Positions 17,351 to 26,534 of a DNA stretch of 34,529 nucleotides are shown piece after piece. Under the pieces are notes generated by a model. It did no database searches. It worked only from the letters and a program-made list of their open reading frames with translations, and was not told where the DNA came from. Position numbers and translations under genes: made by a program. Within the stretch, counting starts at the first letter, position 1, and each line of letters opens with the position of its first letter. Source of the stretch: Candidatus Methanocorpusculum faecipullorum (lineage in GTDB: Archaea > Halobacteriota > Methanomicrobia > Methanomicrobiales > Methanocorpusculaceae); contig JAHLFR010000032.1 in NCBI GenBank assembly GCA_018883755.1, positions 1 through 34,529 of the forward strand, read 5' to 3'.

Positions 17351-17357
17351 TAATAAA
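17351..17357 (-). promoter_or_regulatory. Candidate promoter for adkA-EMC3-cmk
   Basis: On the minus strand AGATTTATTATCC contains a TATA box about 52 bases ahead of the adkA start, predicting a leader of about 29 bases. Together with the T tract after secY it suggests that these three genes are not simply the tail of the ribosomal operon. Confidence 0.45.
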
Positions 17358-17397
17358 TCTATTTTTTGGAAGGAGAGGAAGTGTATTTGCATGCATA

Positions 17398-17444
17398 GAA
17401 AAGAAAAATCCAAACCTAAGATAGAGTAAAAGATTCAGAAAAAA
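17398..17444 (-). terminator. T-rich terminator after secY
   Basis: On the minus strand a run of six T begins about 5 bases after the secY stop, and a second tract (ATTTTTCTTTTC) follows 30 bases later. Such tracts commonly end archaeal transcripts. Confidence 0.45.
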
Positions 17445-17449
17445 TGGGG

Positions 17450-18892
17450 TTATTCTTTGCCGCCGAAGAAGCCCCGCATAAACGGATACATCTCCATGAT
17501 CTGCTCGTTTGCAATCTGTTCATACAGACGGTAAACGATCGAGACCGTAAGCAGCAAACCAGTACCTCCCACAAAGCCAATGATACCCAGCATGTTTGCA
17601 AGAATACTTAAGACTCCAATAAACACACCGCCAATCACTGTGACACGCGGGATGTATCTGTCCAGATACCGCTCCAGCACAGCGGGGCTACGGCGGTAAC
17701 CGGGAATCTGCATACCAGAGTTCTGGATCTGGCGGGCAACATGCTTTGAATCAAGACCTGCCGTCTTAACCCAGAAGATTGCGAACAGAGCACCTCCGAC
17801 AATCATGACGACTGCATCAATACCCACACGGATAGCAACCTCCCATGCTGCATGGCCGACACCCGTAAACTGCGGATGCCACCACATCCAGTCCTGCGGC
17901 TGGTTAATCGGTGCAAGATACCACATCAGACCATTGATCGGCGTGGAACCGTTAAACTCTCCAAAGATGTTGATACCAACACTGGAAAGGAACATACCAA
18001 TCATCTGAACGTTTGCCTGCAGAACACGCACCAAGATCATCGGCAGAACACTTGCATACACAAGTTTTACCGGGAACCGGGCACGGGCACCACGCACATT
18101 TGCGTGAGCAAGCGGAATCTCGACACGGGTCGCCTCAACATAGACGATAAGGAAGAACAATCCTACAGTCGTGAACAGTGCGAGCAGCTCAAGACCAAAG
18201 TACTCAACGAAGTTCGCACCGGAGCTTATCACTTCAAACAGACGGGGGAAGAAACCCACCGCAAACTGATCCGTCGTAGCCTCCCAGTTGAAGAAACCGT
18301 TCACGAGACCCTGGGCAACTCCTGCAACGATGAAGAGACCAACACCAGAACCAATACCCCACTTCGACACAACTTCGTCCATGAACACAACCAGCAGACC
18401 GCCTAAACAGATCTGCAGGAAGATCAGGAACATCACAGCTGCGGTATTGCCGCCGAACATTGCAGCAACCGTCATGTCAGGGCTCATCCATCCGCCCAGA
18501 ACGTTCGGCAGGGCTTCCAGGATAATCATTACAAAGATCAGCAGCTTCTGCAGACCCATGTAGATAACCTGACCGCGCTCATCGGAAGTATTGATCTTGA
18601 TCAGGTCAGCACCACGAAGCAACTGCAGTACGATAGATGCGGTCACAATCGGTCCGATACCAAGGTGAAGAATCGTTCCGGATGCACCAGCGAGTAACGC
18701 ACGGTAATATTGGAAAACATCCAGAGAAGTTTCACTCAGACCAAAAACCGGAATGTTCGTCAGTATAAAATACAACAGCAGCACCGCGGCGGTCCACATC
18801 AGCTTGTTTTTGAAGTGAACATGACCCTCCGGTGGCCGAACAGCTGGCATCTTTGCCAGCAGTGGTTCCATTCGATCCAGCAGTTCTCCCAT
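17450..18892 (-). CDS. secY: Preprotein translocase subunit SecY
   Basis: SecY is the pore subunit of the Sec translocon. The 480-residue protein has about ten membrane helices, the conserved LGIGPIVTASIVLQLL region in the second (about 97-112), and long loops including VEATRVEIPLAHANVRGARARFPVKL (about 255-280) that contact the ribosome. It starts MGELLDRMEPLLAKMPAV, as in other methanogens. It closes the ribosomal protein operon, 24 bases after rpl15. Confidence 0.97.
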   Translation of the reverse strand: MGELLDRMEPLLAKMPAVRPPEGHVHFKNKLMWTAAVLLLYFILTNIPVFGLSETSLDVFQYYRALLAGASGTILHLGIGPIVTASIVLQLLRGADLIKINTSDERGQVIYMGLQKLLIFVMIILEALPNVLGGWMSPDMTVAAMFGGNTAAVMFLIFLQICLGGLLVVFMDEVVSKWGIGSGVGLFIVAGVAQGLVNGFFNWEATTDQFAVGFFPRLFEVISSGANFVEYFGLELLALFTTVGLFFLIVYVEATRVEIPLAHANVRGARARFPVKLVYASVLPMILVRVLQANVQMIGMFLSSVGINIFGEFNGSTPINGLMWYLAPINQPQDWMWWHPQFTGVGHAAWEVAIRVGIDAVVMIVGGALFAIFWVKTAGLDSKHVARQIQNSGMQIPGYRRSPAVLERYLDRYIPRVTVIGGVFIGVLSILANMLGIIGFVGGTGLLLTVSIVYRLYEQIANEQIMEMYPFMRGFFGGKE

Positions 18893-18916
18893 GAGTGATA
18901 CACCAAAAATTTAAAT

Positions 18917-19339
18917 TTAGGGGGTCAGTGCCTGACCGCCCTGTTCCTGAACTTTTGCGACAGCACGCTCGGAGAAGCTCTCTGCAGTGATCTCAAGCTT
19001 GTGGGTTACACGACCACCGCCGAGAACCTTCTCAACACCAATCTGTGCGGCGTCAAGAATAATAACATCTCCGTTTTGTGTAGCAATACCGCGGGCAAGA
19101 AGATCCGGAACCATCTGGTCGATATCACCGATATCGAGAACTTCGTAGGTAACAGAGGTCTTACAGACAAATCCGTGTTTACCTTCTGTCTTTCCGAGCA
19201 GATAGAACCGGGTGAAATTGTGGTCACGCCATCCTGCCTGTCCACGACCTCCGCGGTTACCTGCACCACGGCGGTTCTTGTGGGTTCCCCCGCCACAGGT
19301 GCGGGTTCCCCGGAACTTTGAACGCTTGTTGACTGGCAT
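18917..19339 (-). CDS. rpl15: 50S ribosomal protein L15
   Basis: This is uL15, 140 residues. The glycine- and arginine-rich N-terminal extension (RTCGGGTHKNRRGAGNRGG) threads into 23S rRNA, and the globular C-terminal part ends with SERAVAKVQEQGG. It follows rpl30 with 5 bases between. The order rpl30-rpl15-secY is conserved in archaea. Confidence 0.97.
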   Translation of the reverse strand: MPVNKRSKFRGTRTCGGGTHKNRRGAGNRGGRGQAGWRDHNFTRFYLLGKTEGKHGFVCKTSVTYEVLDIGDIDQMVPDLLARGIATQNGDVIILDAAQIGVEKVLGGGRVTHKLEITAESFSERAVAKVQEQGGQALTP

Positions 19340-19344
19340 ACTTT

Positions 19345-19806
19345 TTACCTCATCTTGATCAGAAGGTCGTTAATCTCCTTCCCGTAGTATCCCAGGGCAC
19401 CGCCCTGATTGAACGTACGCTTCGTGGTCTTGTATCCCTTTCTTGGCGGGTGCATACGAAGCACCGGCTTGAGTTCAGGAACATCCTTCATCCGGATCTG
19501 ACCTGCTGCAAGAGCAGCGGCAAGCTCGGCAATGCTTCCAAAGGAAGTTGCTTCTTTGACGTACTCATCAGTCAGGGGCTTGTTTCCGGTAAGTCTTCCA
19601 CGGGTAGTAAGAATCGTCTCAAGCGTTGCTGCATCGACTTCACCGAACGCGATGTAGTCCTTTGCTTTCCGGATCATACCAAGGTACTCCGGAGTCTCCG
19701 GCACAAGGACACAGTGGTTGATGTGGTGGAGGCGCAGCATCTTTAAGGTCTCTTTAATGTCACGGCGGGTGTTCACCACTCCGCGAACCTGCACTACAGC
19801 GTACAT
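19345..19806 (-). CDS. rpl30: 50S ribosomal protein L30
   Basis: uL30 of the long archaeal/eukaryotic type, 153 residues. The start [26 protein letters not shown] is the conserved L30 domain, followed by an archaeal C-terminal extension ending RTFNQGGALGYYGKEINDLL. Its ATG overlaps the rps5 stop by one base. Confidence 0.97.
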   Translation of the reverse strand: MYAVVQVRGVVNTRRDIKETLKMLRLHHINHCVLVPETPEYLGMIRKAKDYIAFGEVDAATLETILTTRGRLTGNKPLTDEYVKEATSFGSIAELAAALAAGQIRMKDVPELKPVLRMHPPRKGYKTTKRTFNQGGALGYYGKEINDLLIKMR

Positions 19807-20423
19807 TACTTCCGACCTCCGATACGAATCAGATTCGTTTCACGAAGTGCATTGTAGGTTGCCTTTGCGAAGTTCAGTGTCGTTCTGGTGTTACCGCTCG
19901 TGTTTACCCACACATCACGGATACCTGCGAGTGCTAATACCTTCTTACCGACATCACCGGTTACGAGACCGATTCCCTTCGGGGCGGGCTTGAGGGTCAC
20001 GCTGACGGAACCTGCCTTACCGGTAACCTCCATCGGAACAGAGTGTTTCTGACCGCAGCCGCATTCCCAAGAACCGCATCCACGGCGAACCTTCACAATG
20101 TTCAGCTTCGCGTTTACGATTGCCTTCTTGATCGCAGTTCCCACCTGGACATCTCTGCCCTGGCCGAAACCGATGTAACCATCCTTGTTGCCGACAACAA
20201 CGACCGCTCTGAACTTAATACGGCGACCGGAGTCAGTCATACGCTGCATCATGTCAATGCAGAGGACTTCGTCAACAAGGTCAGGAAGCATAGCATCGAC
20301 AATACCTGCTTCCTTGATGGGGTAACCACTTGCAAGAATCTCATCGAAGCTTGCAAAGTCCCCGGCCATGACTTTCTTGCCAAGACCGGTGATGGGAACC
20401 CACTCTTCCTGTTCGTACGCCAT
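19806..20423 (-). CDS. rps5: 30S ribosomal protein S5
   Basis: uS5, 205 residues, in the decoding-site region of the small subunit. It has the double-stranded RNA-binding-like N-terminal domain with [20 protein letters not shown], the cysteine cluster [12 protein letters not shown] near residues 116-127 seen in archaeal S5, and the C-terminal [23 protein letters not shown] stretch. It lies 1 base from rpl18. Confidence 0.97.
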   Translation of the reverse strand: MAYEQEEWVPITGLGKKVMAGDFASFDEILASGYPIKEAGIVDAMLPDLVDEVLCIDMMQRMTDSGRRIKFRAVVVVGNKDGYIGFGQGRDVQVGTAIKKAIVNAKLNIVKVRRGCGSWECGCGQKHSVPMEVTGKAGSVSVTLKPAPKGIGLVTGDVGKKVLALAGIRDVWVNTSGNTRTTLNFAKATYNALRETNLIRIGGRK

Positions 20424-20424
20424 A

Positions 20425-20949
20425 TTACTCCAGCTCCTTCATAATTGCGTCCTTTGCAGCCTCGACCTGAGAGACAAGATCTGCATAACGCTCATCATAT
20501 TCTGCAATGTGGGCACCGTTGCAGCGGTCATCGTCCGGGAGAATGGACTCTCCGACCGGAACGTCGAAACCTGCATCGACTGCTCCCTTCACTGCGGCAA
20601 ACACACGGGCACCCGTGGATGCAACCTGCAGACCAATATCTGCAATTGCTCCCTCATATCCGGCTTTCTGAGCGCGGACTGCAAACAGCATACCGGTCAG
20701 ATATGCTGCGGGGGTGTTGCCAAGGTAACCCTTGTATCCATAATTTACCAGCTCTTTGCTGTTCACATGAACGAGCGTGTAGTCGCCGTCCATCTGTGCA
20801 GCAACAAGCTGAATAATGATGTGGCGGTTCGTCTTCCGGATAACCATACGGTTTCTGCCGGAAACAATCAGCCGCTGGCGCTGGTAGTAATCAGTCTTTC
20901 CTTCGCGGCGTCTGCGGAACTGAACAAAGTATCTTCCATTCGTAGCCAT
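20425..20949 (-). CDS. rpl18: 50S ribosomal protein L18
   Basis: uL18 (L5e-like), 174 residues, which binds 5S rRNA. It starts [25 protein letters not shown], as in archaeal homologues, and contains [28 protein letters not shown] (about 100-127), conserved in this group. It lies between rpl19e (3-base gap) and rps5. Confidence 0.97.
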   Translation of the reverse strand: MATNGRYFVQFRRRREGKTDYYQRQRLIVSGRNRMVIRKTNRHIIIQLVAAQMDGDYTLVHVNSKELVNYGYKGYLGNTPAAYLTGMLFAVRAQKAGYEGAIADIGLQVASTGARVFAAVKGAVDAGFDVPVGESILPDDDRCNGAHIAEYDERYADLVSQVEAAKDAIMKELE

Positions 20950-20952
20950 TGC

Positions 20953-21405
20953 TTAGTCCCTCCGGGAAGTAACGATCTCAATCTGAGCCTTCAGGTGAGC
21001 GACGTTACGGAACTGACCACCGGCTGCACGGCGGTAGAGTCTGCGGTATTCGGATCTCGTGATGGAACCTGCATCACGCTGTGCACGAAGCTCTTTGCGC
21101 TGTGCACGGATCTTCTTGATCCACTGGGTCTTTGACGGAGTGCGTGCACCCTTTGCACCACTGCGGCGTCCCGGACCTTTACAGTGTCCGTAGGCACGCT
21201 TGGCGATCCGGGCCCGTGCACGTCCGCGAGAAATACCCTTCTTCTGGTGAGAGGAAATTGCACCCTCCTCGATCAGGTTGCGGATATCCTCACGGGACAT
21301 TGCACTCTGAACCTCGGAAAGTTTCTCAGGGTTGATCCAGACACGGTTTACACCGCAGCCGAGAACAGCGGCTGCAATACGGCGCTGAGAAGCAAGATCA
21401 CTCAT
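20953..21405 (-). CDS. rpl19e: 50S ribosomal protein L19e
   Basis: eL19, 150 residues. The N-terminal part [28 protein letters not shown] and the very basic middle [26 protein letters not shown] (about 55-80) are typical. Its start codon lies inside the end of rpl32e, an overlap of 8 bases, so the two are translationally coupled. Confidence 0.97.
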   Translation of the reverse strand: MSDLASQRRIAAAVLGCGVNRVWINPEKLSEVQSAMSREDIRNLIEEGAISSHQKKGISRGRARARIAKRAYGHCKGPGRRSGAKGARTPSKTQWIKKIRAQRKELRAQRDAGSITRSEYRRLYRRAAGGQFRNVAHLKAQIEIVTSRRD

Positions 21406-21823
21406 TGGTCTTCGCCTCCTCAGTCACAGGTGCAGCAACAGCTGCCTTTGTCTCTTTCAGGTTCAGAACCTTAATGCCAAGGGATGCTGCTTTCGTCTGG
21501 ATTGCCGCACGTTTCTGTCCGCCAACGGATGCACCAATACGGACAGCAGTCGTAGCTGCATCGATCTCTTCAAGATCAGCCGGTCTGAACACAAGAACTT
21601 CACGGTATCCGCTCGGGTGGAATCCGCGGATTGCTGCCGGGGCTCCGAATCCTGCTTCTGGGTGTGCACCCTTTGCACGGAAATCCTTGCGCTGTTTGCT
21701 GTGCAGACCGCGCGGTCTGCGCCAGGTGTCAGCCAGCTTAACCTTTGCACAGAGGCACTGGCGGGAGAATCTGGCCTTCTTTGCAACACGTGCACGAATC
21801 AGTTTCTTAATTTCACTCGCCAT
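21398..21823 (-). CDS. rpl32e: 50S ribosomal protein L32e
   Basis: eL32, 141 residues from the ATG giving [22 protein letters not shown]; the frame extends upstream to 21940 only through the end of rpl6. Conserved parts are [15 protein letters not shown] (about 31-45) and [19 protein letters not shown] (about 60-78). The C-terminus has an Ala/Glu/Lys-rich tail. It starts 2 bases after the rpl6 stop. Confidence 0.96.
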   Translation of the reverse strand: MASEIKKLIRARVAKKARFSRQCLCAKVKLADTWRRPRGLHSKQRKDFRAKGAHPEAGFGAPAAIRGFHPSGYREVLVFRPADLEEIDAATTAVRIGASVGGQKRAAIQTKAASLGIKVLNLKETKAAVAAPVTEEAKTNE

Positions 21824-21824
21824 G

Positions 21825-22349
21825 TTAGTTACCTCTGCTGGTAATGTAGATACCGTCCTGGAACACACGCGGGTCACGGTTGCGAACCTTGCAGGCCTGC
21901 TCAACGTTTGCCGCAGTGTTTCCGATCTTTTCACGGTCAATACCGTTTAAGATCAGCTCATCGCCCTGGACTTTTACCTTCACGCCTTCGACAATCTTTG
22001 CGTAGCGTGCCTGTTTTTCGCCAAGGAAGTTGGCGATCTCAACACGGTCACCTGCAACCTTCACCTGAATTGGGAAGTGGTTGTAGACAACCTTCATGTG
22101 GTACTCGTACCCCTCGGTAACTCCCCGTGCCATAACATGGAGGTGAGCATTGTAGGTACCGAGCAGTGCATACACACGGCGTCTGGTGGACTCGGTGGAG
22201 ATCCTCACTGCACCCTCTTCCACAACAATCTCAACTGCCGGGTGGTGCATGATACGGGAAAGAGAACCCTTGGAACCCTTCACCGTCATGAGGTCTCCCT
22301 CTTTTGTAACGGTTACACCTTCCGGGATGTGGAAAATTACTTCATGCAT
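21825..22349 (-). CDS. rpl6: 50S ribosomal protein L6
   Basis: uL6, 174 residues, near the sarcin-ricin loop. Two repeated L6 domains are visible: MHEVIFHIPEGVTVTKEGDLMTVKGSKG in the first and YNHFPIQVKVAGDRVEIANFLGEK in the second. The ATG is preceded by GAGAGGATCATT, a good ribosome binding site. Confidence 0.97.
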   Translation of the reverse strand: MHEVIFHIPEGVTVTKEGDLMTVKGSKGSLSRIMHHPAVEIVVEEGAVRISTESTRRRVYALLGTYNAHLHVMARGVTEGYEYHMKVVYNHFPIQVKVAGDRVEIANFLGEKQARYAKIVEGVKVKVQGDELILNGIDREKIGNTAANVEQACKVRNRDPRVFQDGIYITSRGN

Positions 22350-22362
22350 AATGATCCTCTCC

Positions 22363-22755
22363 TTAGAAGACGTATCCTAACAGCTCGCCACCAATACCGA
22401 GCTTACGTGCCTGTTCATGGGACATGACACCCTTGGAAGTGGTCAGAATAATAATTCCGAAACCCTTTCCTGGAAGGTATCTGGTTTCCCAGGACTCGAG
22501 GTCCTCGACCTTTACCGAGAAACGGGGGGTGATAACACCACACTTGTTGATACCTCCGGTAAGGGAAATCTCATACTGACCTCCTCTGCCGTCCTCAACC
22601 TTCTCGAAACCGCTGATATATCCGTATTCCTGCATGACTTTAAGCATGTCACCAAAGAGGCGGGTGGCCGGCTCAACGGTCACTGCAAGCTTACCGGTGT
22701 CACCGGCATTCTTGATAGCGCTCATTGCGTCTGCAATCGGATTCTGTTTTGTCAT
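22363..22755 (-). CDS. rps8: 30S ribosomal protein S8
   Basis: uS8, 130 residues, a primary 16S rRNA binder. It starts MTKQNPIADAMSAIKNAG and ends GFGIIILTTSKGVMSHEQARKLGIGGELLGYVF, the archaeal/eukaryotic pattern. AGGTG lies upstream of the start. Neighbours are rps14 (14-base gap) and rpl6 (13-base gap). Confidence 0.97.
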   Translation of the reverse strand: MTKQNPIADAMSAIKNAGDTGKLAVTVEPATRLFGDMLKVMQEYGYISGFEKVEDGRGGQYEISLTGGINKCGVITPRFSVKVEDLESWETRYLPGKGFGIIILTTSKGVMSHEQARKLGIGGELLGYVF

Positions 22756-22769
22756 TCTCCGTTCACCTC

Positions 22770-22940
22770 TTAGTTCATCTTCTTAAAGCCCATCGTGGGT
22801 GCCCACTCACGGAAGCACTGACGGCAGAAGTAAATGTTATATCTGCGCACAAGTCCCTGTTTGCGTCCGCAAAGCTGGCACTGGTTTGCACCACGACCAT
22901 ACTTTTTCTGCTGGACTTTGCCGTTGTCCTTTGCTGCCAT
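22770..22940 (-). CDS. rps14: 30S ribosomal protein S14 (zinc-binding type)
   Basis: uS14 of the short zinc-containing type, 56 residues, starting [19 protein letters not shown]. The zinc site is CQLC (about 21-24) and CRQC (about 39-42) around [15 protein letters not shown] longer frame from 22955 adds five residues without support and overlaps rpl5. It sits between rpl5 and rps8 as in other archaea. Confidence 0.96.
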   Translation of the reverse strand: MAAKDNGKVQQKKYGRGANQCQLCGRKQGLVRRYNIYFCRQCFREWAPTMGFKKMN

Positions 22941-22941
22941 A

Positions 22942-23457
22942 TTACTCCACCTCAATGCCGAAGGTCTCAGTCACAAATGCCATAGACTCCTCACGGGTCA
23001 CATGCAGCTTGCTGTTGAGCTTCTTCTGCTGGATCTTTCTGCGTGCCGTTCTCGTACCTTTCTTCTCGATAACTGCGATAATATCCATACCGTAGATACC
23101 GATCTTCGGGTCATATGCCTGACCCGGGAAGTCCGTGTGTTCCTCAATACCAAAACCGAAGTTTCCGGTTGCATCAAACTGGCGTGCGTGAAGAACATTC
23201 TCCACTGCATAGGTCTTTAATGCGGTTGCAAGGAACGTCATTGCCTTCTCGCCGCGAAGGGTAACTTTACAGCCAATCGGCTGACCACGGCGAACACCGA
23301 AAGCCGGAAGCGTGTTCTTTGCATAAGAACGAATCGGCTTGGAACCCTGAGTAAGATCGGACATGATGTTTTCAGCGTTGACAAGCCGCTCGCCTGCCTC
23401 GCCCACACCCATGTGGACAACAACCTTTGCCACGTACGGTTTCTGCATATCGCTCAT
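22942..23457 (-). CDS. rpl5: 50S ribosomal protein L5
   Basis: uL5, 171 residues, which binds 5S rRNA and contacts P-site tRNA. It carries [17 protein letters not shown] (about 9-25) and the [18 protein letters not shown] segment (about 55-73). Its start overlaps the rps4e stop by four bases (ATGA), and its stop is one base before rps14. Confidence 0.97.
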   Translation of the reverse strand: MSDMQKPYVAKVVVHMGVGEAGERLVNAENIMSDLTQGSKPIRSYAKNTLPAFGVRRGQPIGCKVTLRGEKAMTFLATALKTYAVENVLHARQFDATGNFGFGIEEHTDFPGQAYDPKIGIYGMDIIAVIEKKGTRTARRKIQQKKLNSKLHVTREESMAFVTETFGIEVE

Positions 23458-24173
23458 GCGTCAACACCCCAGGTGGAAAGGAAGGACTCAGAGGTTCCAA
23501 TCATATAGACATAGTCCTCAATGGTCTCGAACTTCTCACCGTTTGCATCCTCAAGGATGACACGGTTCGGAAGAGAAGACTGCTGAATCTGGATCTCAAC
23601 GATCTTTCCGGTCTTCATCGTGTGCTGACCGCCAATGATGACAGCCATGTTTCCAACTGCGAACGGGAAGTGCTGCTGGACAACAAATCTCTCATCGCCA
23701 ACAAGACCAATCACAAGGGAGTCCTTGCCTTTGTAAGAGTTGTCGCCGATAAAGTTTGCACCGGACGTCAGGTTGATCTGTGTCTTGCCGCCGACAAGGG
23801 TGGTCTTGTTTGCAACCTTGACCAGCTGAATCTTTGCTGCTTCCGGAGAGATCTCATACTCGGTGTGGCGTCCCTTTGCATCAACAAGGATCATATAGTG
23901 CTTGTTAATCTTCGGGAAGCTGATAATGTCAAAGACATCAATACCGATGTGCTCATCAGTTACCACGTTGCCGTTGAGAACAACATTACGGTCGTGAAGG
24001 ATCTTCTTGACCTCTTTAGTGTTCTGGGCGAGGTTCATGTGGTCACGAATCCAGATGCCGATCGGGAGAGCAGATCCATTGTGCGGACCGTGAGCAGTGC
24101 TTACGACATACTTGCTTTCCTTGCGGGAGATCTGCCACGCATCCGGTGCGGTCATACGCTTTGTACGAGTCAT
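23454..24173 (-). CDS. rps4e: 30S ribosomal protein S4e
   Basis: eS4, 239 residues. It has an N-terminal basic region (MTRTKRMTAPDAWQISRKE), an S4 RNA-binding domain around LAQNTKEVKKILHDRNVVLNGNVV (about 49-72), and a C-terminal KOW-like part (HTMKTGKIVEIQ). Its ATG shares one base with the rpl24 stop. Confidence 0.97.
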   Translation of the reverse strand: MTRTKRMTAPDAWQISRKESKYVVSTAHGPHNGSALPIGIWIRDHMNLAQNTKEVKKILHDRNVVLNGNVVTDEHIGIDVFDIISFPKINKHYMILVDAKGRHTEYEISPEAAKIQLVKVANKTTLVGGKTQINLTSGANFIGDNSYKGKDSLVIGLVGDERFVVQQHFPFAVGNMAVIIGGQHTMKTGKIVEIQIQQSSLPNRVILEDANGEKFETIEDYVYMIGTSESFLSTWGVDA

Positions 24174-24538
24174 TATGCCTTCACCTCAAGACGTGCAACG
24201 CGTTTTGCGTCCTTCAGGTTCAGTTTGGTGATCATCACTTTGGAAGGGTCAATCGGTCTTGGGACATCTTCACCGTTTGCTTTCTTCACAACAACACCGT
24301 GAACAAGAACCTTTGTGTTCTTCACATCGACCTTGTCAACAACAGCTTCAGTGCCTGCGAACTCACCGCGGAGCACTTTAACGGTGTCACCGGTGACAAC
24401 ACGGAAACTGCGCTTGCCATATTTCTTACGGAGATCATCAGCGAGAGTTGCGTGTAAAAATGCACCGCGAACATGGATTGGTGCGTTGTACCGGAACTTT
24501 CTCTGTTTTCTCGGCTGAATGCTTGCAATACGTGCCAT
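24173..24538 (-). CDS. rpl24: 50S ribosomal protein L24
   Basis: uL24, 121 residues, an early assembly protein near the exit tunnel. The archaeal N-terminal extension QPRKQRKFRYNAPIHVRGAFLH is followed by a KOW motif (VVTGDTVKVLRGEFAGTEAVV, about 47-67). It overlaps rps4e by one base and follows rpl14 by 11 bases. Confidence 0.97.
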   Translation of the reverse strand: MARIASIQPRKQRKFRYNAPIHVRGAFLHATLADDLRKKYGKRSFRVVTGDTVKVLRGEFAGTEAVVDKVDVKNTKVLVHGVVVKKANGEDVPRPIDPSKVMITKLNLKDAKRVARLEVKA

Positions 24539-24549
24539 GTTTCTTCACC

Positions 24550-24948
24550 TTAGATAATGATCGTTGCCATGGATCCGACCTTCGGGAACCGCTCTGCAAC
24601 TTCACGTGCAACCGGGCCCTTGATATCAGTACCGCGCGGGTCACCGTTATCGTTCAGGAGGATCATTGCGTTCTCTTCAAAGGAAACACGCAGACCATTC
24701 GGGCGGCGGAATTCCTTCTTCTGACGGACAACAACTGCTTTCACAAGCTTTCTCTTCATATCAGGAGTTCCTTTCTTCACAGATACTGTGGCAAGGTCCC
24801 CGATACCCAGTTTCGGCTGCCGGTTCTTGACACCGTGGTAACCGAAAACGGAAACAATCTGAACAACACGGGCACCCGTGTTGTCTGCACAAACCATCTT
24901 TGAGCCGGTCTGAAGTGCGCGCGGGATTTTGGACGTTAAGCCTCTCAT
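24550..24948 (-). CDS. rpl14: 50S ribosomal protein L14
   Basis: uL14, 132 residues, at the subunit interface. It contains [21 protein letters not shown] (about 19-39), the family signature, and ends [16 protein letters not shown]. Its start overlaps the rps17 stop by four bases. Confidence 0.97.
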   Translation of the reverse strand: MRGLTSKIPRALQTGSKMVCADNTGARVVQIVSVFGYHGVKNRQPKLGIGDLATVSVKKGTPDMKRKLVKAVVVRQKKEFRRPNGLRVSFEENAMILLNDNGDPRGTDIKGPVAREVAERFPKVGSMATIII

Positions 24949-25271
24949 GCCCGGGTCACCTCAACAACAACGTAGGAGGTTGTCTTGTTCAATGGTCTGC
25001 ACTCTGCAATTTTAACCTCGTCGCCAATTCTTGCGTCGAGGCACGGGGCCATGTGTGCGTGGATTCTGGAACTGCGCTTCTCATATCTGTCGTATTTTCT
25101 GACAAAGTGAAGGTAGTTCCGCTCGACAACAACGGTCCCCTGCATGCGCTCACTCACGACCTTACCGGTAATCACCTGGCCGCGTACCGGTAAGCTGCCG
25201 TGGAATGGGCAGTTTACGTCGTCACAGTCCTTCTCTGGAGCTGCAACATTTAAGCCGATATTTTTTGCCAT
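24945..25271 (-). CDS. rps17: 30S ribosomal protein S17
   Basis: uS17 of archaeal length, 108 residues. It begins [25 protein letters not shown], the archaeal extension with a Cys pair, followed by the OB-fold part [31 protein letters not shown] lies upstream as ribosome binding site. A 77-base gap, unusually long for this operon, separates it from rnp1. Confidence 0.96.
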   Translation of the reverse strand: MAKNIGLNVAAPEKDCDDVNCPFHGSLPVRGQVITGKVVSERMQGTVVVERNYLHFVRKYDRYEKRSSRIHAHMAPCLDARIGDEVKIAECRPLNKTTSYVVVEVTRA

Positions 25272-25348
25272 ATTTAACCCTCATCTTATGCGCATAGCTC
25301 GCACGTCACGCACCCCTAAACGGGACATAACGCCTCGCTGCCCTGGGC
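25272..25348 (-). other. Short gap between rnp1 and rps17
   Basis: This is the longest gap within the ribosomal operon and is more GC-rich than other gaps. On the transcript AGCGAGGGCGT at the end of rnp1 is followed by AGCGAGGCGT, an imperfect direct repeat. No promoter is obvious. Confidence 0.3.
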
Positions 25349-25618
25349 TCACGCCCTCGCTTTTACACGCCGCGCTGGAGAAATAGACAAGCCTGAGCAG
25401 TCTATTACAACTTCAACACTATCCGGGAGGGTTACCCGGAGTAACATATATTGTTTCTCCAAGCACTTAATCCCATTCCCTGATCGGAGGGAAAGAGTAT
25501 TTTTGGTCTCATCCACGATGAAACCACAGATTCCCTCCTGTGTTTTGTTGCGTGATCGAACCACAACCGCATATAATCCGATCAGCTCATGCTGCAGGAT
25601 CGATTGTGGTGTGATCAT
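25349..25618 (-). CDS. rnp1: Ribonuclease P protein component 1 (Rpp29/Pop4 homologue)
   Basis: Rnp1 is a protein subunit of archaeal RNase P, which matures tRNA 5' ends. The 89-residue product reads MITPQSILQHELIGLYAVVVRSRNK and contains GICGFIVDETKNTLSLRSGN (about 30-49), the Sm-like barrel of the family. A GTG at 25624, directly after the rpl29 stop, would add two residues and is an alternative start. The position between rpl29 and rps17 is conserved in archaea; the small SUI1 gene found here in some relatives is absent. Confidence 0.93.
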   Translation of the reverse strand: MITPQSILQHELIGLYAVVVRSRNKTQEGICGFIVDETKNTLSLRSGNGIKCLEKQYMLLRVTLPDSVEVVIDCSGLSISPARRVKARA

Positions 25619-25624
25619 AGACAC

Positions 25625-25825
25625 TTATGCCTGACGCTTGGTCTGTTCAGTCTTAATGCGTGCGATAGTTCTGCGAATTTCCCGGATCTTTCCGGGGTTC
25701 TCCGGTGCACCACCGGCGCTGACTTTTCCGTACTGCTGGATTAACTCGTTCCTGAGTTTCTGCTCGTTCTCTACAAGCTCAGCATCGGAAAACTGAGCGA
25801 CTTCCTTTGCTCTGAAGATTGCCAT
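25625..25825 (-). CDS. rpl29: 50S ribosomal protein L29
   Basis: uL29, 66 residues, a two-helix protein at the exit of the peptide tunnel. It begins MAIFRAKEVAQFSDAELVENEQKL and contains NPGKIREIRRTIARIKTE, the standard C-terminal helix. It begins 5 bases after the rps3 stop. Confidence 0.96.
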   Translation of the reverse strand: MAIFRAKEVAQFSDAELVENEQKLRNELIQQYGKVSAGGAPENPGKIREIRRTIARIKTEQTKRQA

Positions 25826-25830
25826 GTTGC

Positions 25831-26532
25831 TCAGGCCTCCTCAGGGAACTCAGACTCAAGCTCCGGCTCGTTTGCAAGTTCTGCATCGAACTCATCAAAC
25901 ACATCAGCCTCGGCAACCTGTGCGGGAGCCGGGTTTGCATCCGGGCGGATCTCAAAGTGATCCGGCAGAACTGCTCCTGGCGGAACAATCTTTACCTGGA
26001 CACCAATGATACCGAGCTTCTTGACTGCGGTTGCATATCCCGTCTCAACAACGGACTCAGCCGGTTCACCGGAGTGTTTGATGTAGCCTTCCACAAACTT
26101 CTGTACACGGGCACGGGCACCGGTCAGCTTACCTGCAATGATAACCTCACAACCGAGTGCTCCAGAGTCCATGACACGACGGATAACAGAAGTTCCTGCC
26201 TTCCGGAAGTACCATCCGCGCTCAAGTGCATTTGCAAGGCGCTCTGCCATAATCTGTGCGTTCAGGTTCGGGTTTGCAACCTGCTGAACCTCAACCTGCG
26301 GAGAATCGATACCATAGACGGAGGTCAGATCAGTCGTGATCTGGCGAACCAGTCTGCCACCCTTGCCGATAACAATACCCGGTTTTTCTGCAAAGATGGT
26401 AACCTGCGTACCTACCGGGGTGCGGACAATGTCCATACCGCCGTATCCGGCGCGCTTGAGTTCTTTGTTGAGGTACTGCTCGACACGGACCTTGCGGACA
26501 CCATCGGCAACGAACTTCTTCTCGATAGTCAT
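25831..26532 (-). CDS. rps3: 30S ribosomal protein S3
   Basis: uS3, 233 residues, at the mRNA entry site. It starts MTIEKKFVADGVRKVRVEQYLNKEL, contains a type-2 KH domain with VIGKGGRLVRQI (about 55-66), and a second domain with SGALGCEVIIAGKLTGARAR (about 127-146). The C-terminus is an acidic tail (about 195-233), common in archaeal S3 proteins. Confidence 0.97.
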   Translation of the reverse strand: MTIEKKFVADGVRKVRVEQYLNKELKRAGYGGMDIVRTPVGTQVTIFAEKPGIVIGKGGRLVRQITTDLTSVYGIDSPQVEVQQVANPNLNAQIMAERLANALERGWYFRKAGTSVIRRVMDSGALGCEVIIAGKLTGARARVQKFVEGYIKHSGEPAESVVETGYATAVKKLGIIGVQVKIVPPGAVLPDHFEIRPDANPAPAQVAEADVFDEFDAELANEPELESEFPEEA

Positions 26533-26534
26533 AC